In this document: in pieces, positions 1-8,452 of the stretch
Layout of the letters: every line of letters begins with the position of its first letter
Numbering within the stretch: position 1 is the first letter of the stretch
Source: Leucobacter aridicollis
GTDB taxonomy: Bacteria > Actinomycetota > Actinomycetes > Actinomycetales > Microbacteriaceae
DNA: 64,000 bases
Direction: 5' to 3'
NCBI RefSeq assembly: GCF_013409595.1
Contig: NZ_JACCBD010000001.1
Location: forward strand, 1,364,001-1,428,000
Notes under the pieces: generated by a model
Told to the model about the DNA's origin: nothing
The model's input: the letters and a program-made list of their open reading frames with translations, nothing else
The model's database searches: none
Program-made: the position numbers and the translations under genes

Positions 1-132
1 GAGATTGGGGACCGGCTGCACCTCGAGCTCGAGACCGTGAAGAGTTACCTCCGCAGCGCGATGCGGAAGCTCGGCGCACACAACCGTGTCGAATCGGTCG
101 CGCTCGCTCGCGGCCTCGGCCATCTGCCCTAG
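1..132 (+). CDS. LuxR-family response regulator, C-terminal end (partial)
   Basis: The window opens inside a gene. The frame starting at base 1 reads 43 residues to a TAG stop and contains VKSYLRSAMRKLG followed by RVESVALARGLG, which is the recognition helix and last helix of a LuxR/FixJ-type DNA-binding domain (normally VKxHLxxIxxKL, then RxxAVxxA). Everything upstream, including any receiver or sensor domain, lies outside the window, so neither its signal nor its targets can be judged. It is the only gene on this side of the acyl-CoA dehydrogenase, 108 bases away, and regulates in an unknown way. Confidence 0.75.
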   Translation, partial: EIGDRLHLELETVKSYLRSAMRKLGAHNRVESVALARGLGHLP

Positions 133-240
133 CAGGCATCATCACCCGGGTGTCGCCCACAGGCGGCGCTCACTATCCAGGGGTCCGGCACCGCACCGGC
201 GTGCCGCCTCGCCCCACCCGACACACGAAGGAACAGTTTG

Positions 241-1392
241 ATGGAGAACTACAGTCTGAACGAGGAGGAGCTGCAGCTCGCCCAGATGGTGCGCGAGTTC
301 GCTGACGAGGTGGTGGCGCCCGTCTCGTACGAGGCTGACCGCACCCACACCCTCCCGCTCGACATCGTCGCGCAGATGGGCGACATGGGCCTGTTCGGGC
401 TCCCGTTCCCCGAAGACGTCGGCGGTCAGGGAGGCGACTACTTCGCGCTCTGCCTCGCGATTGAGGCGCTCGCGCGGGTCGACCAGTCGATCGCGATCAC
501 GCTTGAGGCCGGGGTGAGCCTCGGAGCGATGCCGATCTTCCGCTTCGGTACCGCCGAGCAGAAGGCGGAGCTGCTGCCCGACCTGCTCGCGGGCCGGGCA
601 CTCGCGGGCTTCGGCCTGACCGAGCCTGAGGCTGGATCGGACGCCGGCGCGACCCGCACCACCGCGCGCCTCGAGAACGGCGAGTGGGTCATCAACGGCT
701 CGAAGCAGTTCATCACGAACTCCGGCACCGACATCACGAAGTTCGTCACCGTCACCGCCGTCACCGGCGAGAACAACGGCCGGAAGGAACTCTCGACGAT
801 CATCGTGCCGAGCGGCACCCCCGGCTTCACCGTGGAGCCCGCGTACGACAAGGTCGGCTGGAATGCGTCAGACACGCACGCGCTCACCTTCAACGACGTT
901 CGGGTGCCCGAAGCTAACCTGCTGGGCGAGCGCGGCCGCGGCTTCGCGAACTTCCTGCACACCCTCGACGAGGGGCGCATCGCCGTCGCGGCGCTCGCGA
1001 CCGGCGCGGCGGAGGGGTGCCTCGAGCAGGCGATCGACTACGCCGGCAAGCGACACGTGTTCGGTGAGCCGCTGAAGACTCGGCAGCACATTCAGTTCAT
1101 GATCGCCCGCATGCAGCTGCGCGTGCACAACGCGAAGCTCTCCTGGCACCACGCGGCGCGCCTCTGCGCCGAGGGCAAGCCGTTCAAGACCGAGGCCGCG
1201 ATCGCAAAGCTCACCGCCTCGGACGCCGCGATGGACAACGCTCGCGACGCGACGCAGATCTTCGGCGGCAACGGGTTCATGAACGAATTCCCGGTTGCGC
1301 GCCACTACCGCGATTCGAAGATCCTCGAGATCGGCGAGGGCACCAACGAGGTGCAGCTGCTCGTTATCGCCCGCTCGCTGGGTCTCGCGTAG
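241..1392 (+). CDS. Acyl-CoA dehydrogenase
   Basis: A 383-residue flavoprotein, the usual length for this family. It oxidises an acyl-CoA to the 2-enoyl-CoA and passes electrons to electron-transfer flavoprotein. FGLTEPEAGSDAG near residue 125 is the first family signature. The C-terminal block IFGGNGFMNEFP is followed by IGEGTNEVQ (about 364-372), whose Glu is the expected catalytic base of short-chain and branched-chain members. ATG at 241 is preferred over an in-frame TTG at 238 because AAGGAAC lies just upstream. It is probably monocistronic, as a strong hairpin follows. Substrate chain length cannot be read from the sequence; butyryl-CoA or branched short-chain acyl-CoA is likely, and the nearby enoyl-CoA hydratase and acyl-CoA ligase fit fatty or branched acid degradation. 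Confidence 0.93.
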   Translation: MENYSLNEEELQLAQMVREFADEVVAPVSYEADRTHTLPLDIVAQMGDMGLFGLPFPEDVGGQGGDYFALCLAIEALARVDQSIAITLEAGVSLGAMPIFRFGTAEQKAELLPDLLAGRALAGFGLTEPEAGSDAGATRTTARLENGEWVINGSKQFITNSGTDITKFVTVTAVTGENNGRKELSTIIVPSGTPGFTVEPAYDKVGWNASDTHALTFNDVRVPEANLLGERGRGFANFLHTLDEGRIAVAALATGAAEGCLEQAIDYAGKRHVFGEPLKTRQHIQFMIARMQLRVHNAKLSWHHAARLCAEGKPFKTEAAIAKLTASDAAMDNARDATQIFGGNGFMNEFPVARHYRDSKILEIGEGTNEVQLLVIARSLGLA

Positions 1393-1421
1393 GTCACGCG
1401 CCGACAGGCATCTGCCGGCAC

Positions 1422-1460
1422 GCACCCCGTCCCGCCCGGACCACGGGCGCGACGGGGTGC
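1422..1460 (+). terminator. Rho-independent-type terminator after the acyl-CoA dehydrogenase
   Basis: GCACCCCGTC-CCGCCCG pairs with CGGGCGC-GACGGGGTGC around a five-base loop. The stem has one internal mismatch and is followed by TCGCGTTTT. Confidence 0.7.
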
Positions 1461-1566
1461 TCGCGTTTTGGCTGCAGTCAGGGGTGGCCCCTGCGGCCGT
1501 CTCGGGGCCCGCTCTAGGATGGGTACGAGCCAGCCGCACGAACGATCGCGGCAGAACGGGGCCTTC

Positions 1567-1992
1567 ATGCGCATCGCCAAGACGACAGACACCGGTTCGG
1601 TGGGTGACGTCTACGCGCTCGCTGACGAGCTCCTGGCCGACGCCGAGCAGTTTCAGCGGGCCACGGCGGCCGTGCCCGGCGAACTCTTCATCGCGTTCCG
1701 CTCGCTGCCGCGAGAGTACGGCCGCAGATCCACCGTGCGATACGTGTCGGCTGACGATGTCCTCTACCTCGACGTCGCGGTCGCGGAAGAGGACATCGCC
1801 GAGCTGACATTCGACGAGCAGCGGGACCTGCTTCGATCCGAACTCCGTGCGCTGGTGCAGCGCGGCGTGCGATCGCGCACCGCGGGGTGGAGCCGCGCGC
1901 AGAGGCACACGATCAACAGCGCATTCGAGGCCCTGTTGAGCGGCACCGACGCCGCTCCTGGCGACGGCGTTCTCGCAGATACCCCGACATAA
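1567..1992 (+). CDS. Hypothetical protein, 141 aa
   Basis: A short acidic protein that I do not recognise. It has no signal peptide, membrane segment or known motif. The middle reads as alternating strand and helix (VRYVSADDVLYLDVAV, then an EEDIAELTFDEQ segment). The C-terminal third is basic and helical, with GVRSRTAGWSRAQRH. Base composition matches its neighbours, so it is probably native. ATG at 1567 is chosen because the upstream in-frame ATG at 1519 overlaps TAGGAT (1515-1520), which looks like its -10 box. The ribosome binding site is weak. It converges with the acyl-CoA ligase, whose stop is only 17 bases beyond its own, and a short CGGGG-TGA-CCCCG hairpin lies between them. Confidence 0.6.
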   Translation: MRIAKTTDTGSVGDVYALADELLADAEQFQRATAAVPGELFIAFRSLPREYGRRSTVRYVSADDVLYLDVAVAEEDIAELTFDEQRDLLRSELRALVQRGVRSRTAGWSRAQRHTINSAFEALLSGTDAAPGDGVLADTPT

Positions 1993-2009
1993 CGGGGTGA
2001 CCCCGGACG

Positions 2010-3644
2010 CTAGTCGAGCAGCTTCTTGTACGCGCCGCGCTGCAGCCCGTCGCGCAGCCTGTGCTTCTGCAGCTTTCCCATCGCGTTCGCGGGGAGCTCG
2101 TCACCGTGGAACCAGCTTGCCGGAATCTTCTGGGGCGACAGGCGCGGGCGCAGGAAGTCCTTGAGCTCCCGTGATGTCAGCGGCGCGAGTCCGGCACGGA
2201 ATCTCACGGTTGCGGCGACGGTCTCGCCCCAGCGGTCGTCTGGCACGCCGACGACTGCCGCGAGCGCAACATCGGGATGCAGCTGAATCGCCTCTTCGAC
2301 CTCACGCGGGTAGATGTTCTCGCCGCCCCTGATGATGAGGTCCTTCACGCGTCCGGTGATGGTGAGCGCCCCGTTCTCGTTCATGATCCCGAGGTCGCCG
2401 GTGTGCAGCCACCCGGTGTCGTCGATGAGCTCAGCACTCGCGTCTGGCATGCCGTAGTAGCCCGCGACGAGCTGGTAGCCGCGAGCGCAGATCTCGCCTG
2501 GCTCGCCGATCCTGACGATCTCGCCTGACTGCGGGTCCACGATCTTCACCTCCGCCTGGGGGAGCGGCGTGCCCGCCGTGCCCCACCGCTCCGCCTCGTC
2601 GGCGTCCGGCGACGTCTGCGCGAGGATCGGGCTGAGCTCGGTCTGGCCGTAGACCGTCGTGAGCGGCGCCCCGAAGACCTCCTCGATCTCACGCGACAGC
2701 TCCCACGGCACCGAATCGCCGCCGGACGATACCGTCTGCAGCGAGCTGAGGTCGACGTTTCGCACGGCGGTGCGCTCGATCGCTGCCCGGAACATCGCGG
2801 GGACCATGCGCAGGCCGGTGGCCCCGAACCGCTCGACGGCGTCGAGCGCGAGGTCGGGGTCGAAGGTGCGCAGCAGAACGAGCGTGCCGCGCTCGAGGAA
2901 CGTGCCGAACCCGGCGAGACCCGAGCCAGCGGTGTGAAAGAGCGGCAGCGGCGAGACGGAGACCCCGGCGTGAGACGTGCCGCCGCGGGCGTTCACAAAG
3001 TCCGCGTTGGTGATCATCGCTCGGTGTGAGAGCTGCGCCGGCTTCGGGAGGCCGGTCGTTCCCGACGTGAACTGCAGCTGGATCGCGTCGCCCGGTCTCA
3101 CCGTCGGAAACTCCGCGGCGATGGGGGTCTCGCGGGTGGCGTCGAGCCACCCCTCGAAGGGGATAATCGACGGCACCTGCAGCCGCTCAGTTCGTGATCG
3201 CAGTCGCACCAGGTCGAGCGCGTCGAAGAGGATCGGTGCCATGTGTGTGCCACGAACCTCCGCGCCGAAGGCGACGGCATCGGCGTGGGACGCGGCGAGG
3301 ATGTGCGCGAGCTCCGGGCCGCGAAGCGCCGGATTCGCGGTAACGAGCGTCATTCCCGCGAGCGCGGTCGCGCACTGCAGGATGAGCCACTCAGGGTCGT
3401 TCGCAGCCCAGACAGCGATGTGGCTGCCGGGGTCGAAGCGTTCAAGCAGCCACGAGGCGGCCCGCTCCGAATCCTCGAGCAGCTCCCCGTAGGTCCACAC
3501 TCGCGGTGCTCCCTTGACGGAGACTCCGATGAGGGCCGGGGCATCGCGCGAGTCCGCGGCGGCGGCGCGGATGAGGTCGCCCAGTGTGAGCTCGAGCACG
3601 GGGCGACTGGTGTCGGCCGGGTAATACGATTCTGTGAGGTGCAC
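2010..3644 (-). CDS. AMP-dependent acyl-CoA synthetase/ligase (FadD-like)
   Basis: A 544-residue member of the ANL adenylating family that activates a carboxylic acid with ATP and loads it on CoA. Visible motifs are the P-loop FTSGTTGLPKPAQ (about residue 190), VYGQTELSP, the hinge and adenylate motif HTGDLG then GRVKDLIIRGGENIYP, and the C-terminal catalytic lysine in NAMGKLQKHR. GTG at 3644 is chosen over a longer in-frame start because GGGAG sits six bases before it. It lies 34 bases downstream of the enoyl-CoA hydratase gene on the same strand, so the two probably form an operon that activates and degrades one class of acid. The substrate is not determinable. Confidence 0.9.
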   Translation of the reverse strand: MHLTESYYPADTSRPVLELTLGDLIRAAAADSRDAPALIGVSVKGAPRVWTYGELLEDSERAASWLLERFDPGSHIAVWAANDPEWLILQCATALAGMTLVTANPALRGPELAHILAASHADAVAFGAEVRGTHMAPILFDALDLVRLRSRTERLQVPSIIPFEGWLDATRETPIAAEFPTVRPGDAIQLQFTSGTTGLPKPAQLSHRAMITNADFVNARGGTSHAGVSVSPLPLFHTAGSGLAGFGTFLERGTLVLLRTFDPDLALDAVERFGATGLRMVPAMFRAAIERTAVRNVDLSSLQTVSSGGDSVPWELSREIEEVFGAPLTTVYGQTELSPILAQTSPDADEAERWGTAGTPLPQAEVKIVDPQSGEIVRIGEPGEICARGYQLVAGYYGMPDASAELIDDTGWLHTGDLGIMNENGALTITGRVKDLIIRGGENIYPREVEEAIQLHPDVALAAVVGVPDDRWGETVAATVRFRAGLAPLTSRELKDFLRPRLSPQKIPASWFHGDELPANAMGKLQKHRLRDGLQRGAYKKLLD

Positions 3645-3678
3645 GGTGAACTCCCTTGTTCGCGTCACGGGGCGGCCG

Positions 3679-4551
3679 TCAGAGCGCGGCAACTTCGGAC
3701 TCGGTCGGGATCGGGCCGCCGCCGTTCGGGATGAGCCCGCCGGCGTCGCGCCACTTCGTGGCCGAGTGGAACCCCTGCTGCTGCGCGAAGTCCATGAACC
3801 AGCGGCCTTCGGGGGAGTGCCTCGTGATGCCGTCGAAGAGCGTCGCGAGGTTCTGCGTGCTCTGCAAGCCCATGTTGTCGTAGGCCTGGTTCACCATGAG
3901 TTTCTGCATCGCAAGCTGGTTGCTCGGAACGGTCGACATTCGGTCCGCGAGTCGCTCGACCGCATCGTCGAGTTCCGCGGCCGGTACGGCCTCGAGTACC
4001 AGGCCCCACTCGGCGGCCCGTTTGCCGGTGATGGTGTCGCCGGTGAGGAGCATTCGCTTGGCCCGCTCCGCCCCGAGCCTGTACACCCACATGGCCGTGG
4101 TCGGGCAGCCCCACACCCGCGCCGGCATGTAGCCGATCTGCGCGTCCTCCGCCATAAGGACGAGGTCGCAGCTCAGTGCGACGTCGCTGCCGCCTGCGAC
4201 GGCATGTCCATGCACCTTGGCGATCGTGGGCTTGAGCGACCGCCACAGGCTGAAGTAGTGCTCGGTCGCGGCGCGCATCGAGGCGTAGTCCTTGATCGGG
4301 TCCCACAGGTCGCCCTGGTTGTCGACGCCCTGCTCCGCGTAGAGACGCAGGTCGTAGCCCGAGCTGAACGACCGGCCCGCTCCCTGCAGGATGATCACGC
4401 GGACGTCGTCGTCGGCGTTTGCGCGCGCCACGGCATCGGCGAGTTCGCGCGCCATGGCGAGCGTGAGGGCGTTGAGCGACGACGGCCGGTTCAGCGTGAG
4501 GTAGGCCTTCCGGTCGCGGGTTTCGTAGAGGACGGTGGGCTCTGTTGACAT
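3679..4551 (-). CDS. Enoyl-CoA hydratase/isomerase family protein
   Basis: A 290-residue crotonase-fold protein. The oxyanion-hole segments are present: AGRSFSSGYDL, and HGHAVAGGSDVALSCDL followed by the D-A-Q-I-G-Y strand. The canonical second catalytic Glu of true hydratases is not obvious, because the segment after GYMPARVWGCP differs from the usual P-E-x-x-L-G. The exact reaction (hydratase, isomerase, thioesterase or C-C cleavage) is therefore open. ATG at 4551 has AGGAGCACCC directly upstream; the longer in-frame extension lacks a site. It is first gene of a likely operon with the ligase at 2010-3644. The C-terminus is about 30 residues longer than E. coli-type hydratases. Confidence 0.88.
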   Translation of the reverse strand: MSTEPTVLYETRDRKAYLTLNRPSSLNALTLAMARELADAVARANADDDVRVIILQGAGRSFSSGYDLRLYAEQGVDNQGDLWDPIKDYASMRAATEHYFSLWRSLKPTIAKVHGHAVAGGSDVALSCDLVLMAEDAQIGYMPARVWGCPTTAMWVYRLGAERAKRMLLTGDTITGKRAAEWGLVLEAVPAAELDDAVERLADRMSTVPSNQLAMQKLMVNQAYDNMGLQSTQNLATLFDGITRHSPEGRWFMDFAQQQGFHSATKWRDAGGLIPNGGGPIPTESEVAAL

Positions 4552-4662
4552 GGGTGCTCCTATCTGGGTACTTCGGTGTACTGAAACTGGAGTGCTGATG
4601 CCTCGAATGATAGGCGCTTTTAAGTTACTGTGCAATAAACGCTACTGCGGCATTGTTGAAGC

Positions 4663-4923
4663 GTGCTTGTTCCCGCCCCAGATCTGCTCGCGCTCGGCGT
4701 CGAAGTCGCGCGGCAGCGGCGAGCCCACGGGTACTCCATCGACGCTCTCGCCGAGGCCGCCGGCGTGCACCGCAAGACGATCATTCAGATCGAGGCGGGC
4801 AGGGTCGCGGCCCGCGTGAGCACGCTCCACGGGATCGCCCACGCGCTCGACGCCCCGCTCGCGGAGCTGCTGGACCCGCTGTGCCGTCAGCACGGGGCAC
4901 CGCAGCGCCCCGCCGCACGCTAA
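4663..4923 (+). CDS. Small XRE-family helix-turn-helix regulator
   Basis: An 86-residue protein that is almost entirely a Cro/C1-type DNA-binding domain. YSIDALAEAAGVHRKTIIQIEAGR (helices 2 and 3) runs into STLHGIAHALDAPLAELL. The GTG start at 4663 is supported by the domain boundary; no clear Shine-Dalgarno sequence is visible. It is divergent from the hydratase/ligase pair across about 110 bases of unusually AT-rich DNA, so it may control that operon or itself. It ends nine bases from the stop of the convergent RES toxin gene, but a functional link is only an idea, since that toxin already has its own antitoxin upstream. Confidence 0.85.
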   Translation: MLVPAPDLLALGVEVARQRRAHGYSIDALAEAAGVHRKTIIQIEAGRVAARVSTLHGIAHALDAPLAELLDPLCRQHGAPQRPAAR

Positions 4924-4932
4924 GTCCCGCGG

Positions 4933-5559
4933 TCAGCCAGCCGGGGGAACAAGCACTTCGACGCCGAGCGGGCCACACAGGGTGATGAGCTTCTCTCGCC
5001 CGCCTGATACGTCGTCGAAGCGCCACGAGTAGCTCGAGTCGACCTCGAACGCGCCGTCGCAGCGGTCGCCGAAGAACGCGTACGCCCGGTCGCTGTTGCA
5101 CTGCCTGCTCATGTACACCACGCCATCGAATCCCGCGGCGTGGGCAGCTTCAGCCCACTTCACGGTCTCACCGTACGAAGACGCCGGCGTCGCTGTGACC
5201 TGCTCCGCTCTCACTCCGAGGGCACGCAGTCCGAGTCCGAGGAAGGCCGCGAGGCGCAGATCGCCCGTCGTACGGAGGCGGCTGGTTATCCGCCCCTCGT
5301 ACTCTCGGGGCAGGAGCTGGCCGCCAGTGAGCGGGGCATCGTGGAGCAGCGTTTCAGCGACGGCAGCTTGCTCTGAGGCGGCCGCGTACAGGATGGGCAC
5401 GTGTGGCGAGCCGAAGAACGCAAATCGTGTGGCTGCCCCGAACCCCGGGTTGAAACTCGCAGGTGGCCGGCCACCCGAATGCACCCGGTAGAGGTCGCTG
5501 CCCAGCGGGAGCGGTTCGTCATGGGCTCGAAATGGGAACGGAGGGCGAGGTGTTACCAC
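4933..5559 (-). CDS. RES-domain toxin of a toxin-antitoxin pair
   Basis: A 208-residue RES domain protein. LYRVHSGGRPPASFNPG near the N-terminus carries the conserved Arg and Gly-rich turn, and an Ala/Glu-rich helix (AASEQAAVAETLLHD) follows. Family members such as MbcT and ParT act on NAD+ or ADP-ribosylate a cellular target. The GTG start at 5559 lies inside the upstream antitoxin gene (GTGGTAA), giving a seven-base overlap and coupled translation. The overlap and gene order (antitoxin first) are typical of Xre/ParS-RES pairs. Whether the toxin acts by NAD+ hydrolysis or ADP-ribosylation cannot be told from sequence alone. Confidence 0.85.
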   Translation of the reverse strand: MVTPRPPFPFRAHDEPLPLGSDLYRVHSGGRPPASFNPGFGAATRFAFFGSPHVPILYAAASEQAAVAETLLHDAPLTGGQLLPREYEGRITSRLRTTGDLRLAAFLGLGLRALGVRAEQVTATPASSYGETVKWAEAAHAAGFDGVVYMSRQCNSDRAYAFFGDRCDGAFEVDSSYSWRFDDVSGGREKLITLCGPLGVEVLVPPAG

Positions 5560-6176
5560 GCCACGCCCCACGCCCGGCGGGCGACGTCGAAGACCATGTC
5601 GGGGTCGGCGTCGATGAAGTCGATTGGGCGGGCAGCGTTCGGAAGGTATGTTGTGGGGCGCCAGAGCCACAGCAGGGCATCCTCTTGGCCCCACCCGAAT
5701 TCCGAGGCAAGCTCTGCGTACGGCGCGACCCACGGGGCGACGCTGCCGTGGTCGAAGTCAAACTGGAACCCTGGGTAGACGTACCTGTTGAGCCGCTGCA
5801 CGGCGAGCAGCGCCCCCCGCTTGCGCATGTCATTTGCGAGCGAACGCGCGGCTGCTGGCGAGGAACGGGATCCGAGTAGCTCGGCAACTTGTGTGGATGC
5901 GAGTAGGCCTGACTCGGCCTCAATCGCCCGCCACACGTTCTCCGTTGCCTGTGCTGCGCGAGCCGCACCAGGCGGGACAGTGCCGGGGAGTTTCACGAGC
6001 TCGACCCCGAGCTGTGCGCGGGCGGTTTCGATGCGCACAGCCTCGAGCGCGGCGCGCAGCGCCACGGATGCCTGCGCGTCGGTCACTTCGTGCCCGGTCT
6101 CCTGCCGCAGCACTTCGCGCATCGCGTCGATCTCGCGGGGCTGTTCTTCGCTGAGTTGTGCGTGTCCGGTCGCCAT
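5553..6176 (-). CDS. Xre-MbcA-ParS-like antitoxin partner of the RES toxin
   Basis: A 207-residue protein encoded directly before, and overlapping, the RES toxin. The N-terminal half is helical, with a recognisable DNA-binding-like region around TQVAELLGSRSSPAAARSLA. The C-terminal part has WGQEDALLWLWRP and RPIDFIDADPDMVFD, matching the MbcA/ParS toxin-binding region (the W-L-x-x-P plus P-x-x-x-L/I pattern). It should neutralise the toxin by blocking its active site and probably represses the operon. ATG at 6176 has TTGGAG five bases upstream, and a TACAAT -10 box lies at 6200-6205. Confidence 0.8.
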   Translation of the reverse strand: MATGHAQLSEEQPREIDAMREVLRQETGHEVTDAQASVALRAALEAVRIETARAQLGVELVKLPGTVPPGAARAAQATENVWRAIEAESGLLASTQVAELLGSRSSPAAARSLANDMRKRGALLAVQRLNRYVYPGFQFDFDHGSVAPWVAPYAELASEFGWGQEDALLWLWRPTTYLPNAARPIDFIDADPDMVFDVARRAWGVAW

Positions 6177-6199
6177 ACGGTCTCCAATTCCTACGATCC

Positions 6200-6205
6200 A
6201 TTGTA
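6200..6205 (-). promoter_or_regulatory. Candidate -10 box of the toxin-antitoxin operon
   Basis: Reads TACAAT on the minus strand, 23 bases before the antitoxin ATG, with a TTGGAG ribosome site between. No convincing -35 element is visible. Confidence 0.45.
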
Positions 6206-6234
6206 CCGCAGGAAACGGCAGGTGGCCCGGGTGC

Positions 6235-6861
6235 TTAGGAAACCACCATCCCGCGCCACGTGATGTCGAATGCCGCGGCGAGGCGGCTGCGGGTGGCCGG
6301 CGACTCGAGCGGCTCGCCGCGCACAATGGATTGGTAGTAGGCGGCCCCGGCGATCGCGTCGAAGGCCGCTTCGACGTCGAGATCGTGTCGCAGGATCCCG
6401 CGGTCGACGCCAGCGCGGAGCGCCCGCTCGACCGGCCCGCGTCGGCGGCTCACGTGCGACTCCCAGTACGCGCGTTGCAGGGCGCGGTCGGCCATGACGA
6501 GGCGGATCCGCTGCCGAAACCGCGCCTCCGAGTAGCCGGAGGCGTCGATCGAGGTGGGCGAGCCGATGAGCGCGGTGAACAGCGTCTCGCGAAGGTCGCC
6601 GTCGAGCGGGAGCTCGGGCGGCACGGTCCGGCCGACGTCGAGCGCGGCGGCGATGAGCGTCGTGAGCGACGGCCACCTCCGGTACAGCGCCGCCCGGCTG
6701 ACGCCGCCGCGCTCGACGACGCGCGACACCGTGACCTCTTCTTCGGCGTCGATGAGGTCGAGCACCGCGGCGATGATCTGCGGGTCGAGGTCCGTGTCAC
6801 GCGGCCTGCCGGGGCCGCGGCGAACCGCGACCCCGGCAGGTGCTGCAGCGGTGAGTGTCAT
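6235..6861 (-). CDS. TetR-family regulator at the end of the phn operon
   Basis: 208 residues with a typical TetR N-terminal DNA-binding domain (EEEVTVSRVVERGGVSRAA then LYRRWPSLTTLI, about residues 40-70) and a helical ligand-binding region. Its ATG overlaps the tyrosine-phosphatase stop (ATGA), which makes it the last gene of the five-gene phnD-C-E operon. Autoregulation of the operon is therefore the simplest role. Candidate operators are the palindromic hairpin sequences at 10317-10363, upstream of phnD. The inducer is unknown. Confidence 0.88.
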   Translation of the reverse strand: MTLTAAAPAGVAVRRGPGRPRDTDLDPQIIAAVLDLIDAEEEVTVSRVVERGGVSRAALYRRWPSLTTLIAAALDVGRTVPPELPLDGDLRETLFTALIGSPTSIDASGYSEARFRQRIRLVMADRALQRAYWESHVSRRRGPVERALRAGVDRGILRHDLDVEAAFDAIAGAAYYQSIVRGEPLESPATRSRLAAAFDITWRGMVVS

Positions 6862-7616
6862 GCGCTGAGCGCTCGCGCGCGGAGCTTCGCGACGGTGTCG
6901 TCGCTGAGGCCGGCGGCCCGGAGCGGGGCGAGCGCGTCGCCGTGGGTGTCGCGGAGGGAGGCGAGCAGGATCCGCATCGACACGTCCATCCCGTCGTCGG
7001 TGAGCGCCTTGCCGTCGAAGACCTCGGGATCGAGGCCGAGCTTTGCGAACACGGCGCTCATCGCGGTCTTCGTGCGCGCCATGATCGCCGGCATGTTCGG
7101 TCCGGTCTTCGCGTAGTCGGCGACGATCGCGTCGTCGTCTGCGCCGAGCACGAGCAGCAGCGACGCGGCGAGCACGCCGGTGCGGTCGCGCCCGGCGGCG
7201 CAGTGGAACGCGGTGGCCCCCGGGGTGTTCGCGATGATGTCGAGTGCGGTCACGATGAGCGGCGCGGCGCGGTCAATCATGCCGACGTACATCTCGCCCA
7301 TGAGCTCGTGCGTGAGCTCGGGGGCGTCGCCGGCAGGAGCCTCGATCGAGCCCATGAACGGCAGGTGGTGGTACGCGACGGCGTAGTCGGCGAGGGGGCC
7401 GCGGCCGGTCACCTGCACCTCGTGTGGCGAGCGCAGGTCGATGATCGCGGTGAGCCCGTCCGCCACGAGCTTCGCGGCGAACTCGGGGGTGACGGTCGCG
7501 AGGTCGTCGGTGCGGATCGCGAGGCCGTCGCGCAGCGTGCCGCCGGAGATCGGGGTCCCGCCGAGGTCGCGCAGGTTGACGGGCGTAGTGAGCTCGAGCT
7601 CGAGTGTGGCGGTCAT
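6858..7616 (-). CDS. Tyrosine-protein phosphatase (PtpB/Siw14-like)
   Basis: 252 residues. The CX5R catalytic P-loop HCAAGRDRTG lies near residue 128, and N-terminal NLRDLGG plus TDDLATVTPE match the DUF/Y_phosphatase3 family that includes mycobacterial PtpB. Such enzymes dephosphorylate tyrosine, serine/threonine or phosphoinositide substrates. The gene starts at 7616 with ATGA overlap to phnE and ends with ATGA overlap to tetR, so it is translated with the transporter. This suggests that it releases phosphate from a compound brought in by the transporter, or signals its availability. That link is inference. No signal peptide is seen, so it is likely cytoplasmic. Confidence 0.88.
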   Translation of the reverse strand: MTATLELELTTPVNLRDLGGTPISGGTLRDGLAIRTDDLATVTPEFAAKLVADGLTAIIDLRSPHEVQVTGRGPLADYAVAYHHLPFMGSIEAPAGDAPELTHELMGEMYVGMIDRAAPLIVTALDIIANTPGATAFHCAAGRDRTGVLAASLLLVLGADDDAIVADYAKTGPNMPAIMARTKTAMSAVFAKLGLDPEVFDGKALTDDGMDVSMRILLASLRDTHGDALAPLRAAGLSDDTVAKLRARALSA

Positions 7617-8452
7617 GTGATCTTCTTTCTGATGAGGGCGCTGCCCTGGTCGATTGCCGTGACGAGCACGATGATGCAGATGATGATGGCGCTGAGGTGG
7701 CCGTAGTCGTACATGCGCATGGCGGTGGTGAGTTCGAGGCCGATGCCGCCGGCGCCGACGAGGCCGAGGATCGTCGCGCCGCGCACGTTGCCCTCGAACA
7801 AGAGCAGCGTGTACGAGACGAGCAGCGGGGCGGCCTGGGGGAGCACACCGTACTGGATCACCTGGCGCTTCGACGCTCCGACGGCCTGCATGGCGACCAT
7901 GGGGCCGCGATCGACGGACTCCATCGCCTCGGCGAACACCTTGCCGATGGAGCCGAGGGAGCCGAGCGTCATCGCGAGGATGCCGGCGAAGGGGCCGAGG
8001 CCAACCGCGGAGACGAACATCAGCGCGAACACGAGGTCGGGCACCGAGCGGATCACGTTCATGATCCAGCGCGCCGGGTAGTACAGCCACTTCGGGGAGA
8101 TGTTCGAGGACGCGGCGAACGCGACGAGCAGCGAGAGCACGGCGCCGAGCACGGTGCCGACGACGGCCATCTGGAACGTCTCGATGAGCAACTCGACGAT
8201 TTTGCCGAACTTCGTGAAGTCCGGCGGGAACAGTCGCGAGAGGAACTCGCCCATGTTGACCGCGCCCTCGCCGAGCTTCGCGAAGTTGAATTGTGCGCCG
8301 TTGAACGACCAGATGAGCACGATCACGGCGACCGGGAGGCCCATGAGGAACCGGGCGCGGGGGAGCGAGACTGCCTTCTCGAGGCGCGCGCGGTCCGCCG
8401 CTGGCAGTTCGGGCTGCTGCGCCTTCGGGCGCTCAGGCGCGTGCGTGGACAC
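7613..8452 (-). CDS. phnE: Phosphonate/phosphite-type ABC transporter permease
   Basis: A 279-residue integral membrane protein of the PhnE type, with about six hydrophobic segments and the EAA-loop region AEAMESVDRGPMVAMQAVGAS, which contacts the ATPase. It forms the membrane channel for a phosphonate or phosphite substrate. The GTG start at 8452 has AGGAGGT eight bases upstream inside the phnC gene, giving a 20-base overlap. The stop overlaps the phosphatase ATG. Confidence 0.92.
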   Translation of the reverse strand: MSTHAPERPKAQQPELPAADRARLEKAVSLPRARFLMGLPVAVIVLIWSFNGAQFNFAKLGEGAVNMGEFLSRLFPPDFTKFGKIVELLIETFQMAVVGTVLGAVLSLLVAFAASSNISPKWLYYPARWIMNVIRSVPDLVFALMFVSAVGLGPFAGILAMTLGSLGSIGKVFAEAMESVDRGPMVAMQAVGASKRQVIQYGVLPQAAPLLVSYTLLLFEGNVRGATILGLVGAGGIGLELTTAMRMYDYGHLSAIIICIIVLVTAIDQGSALIRKKIT

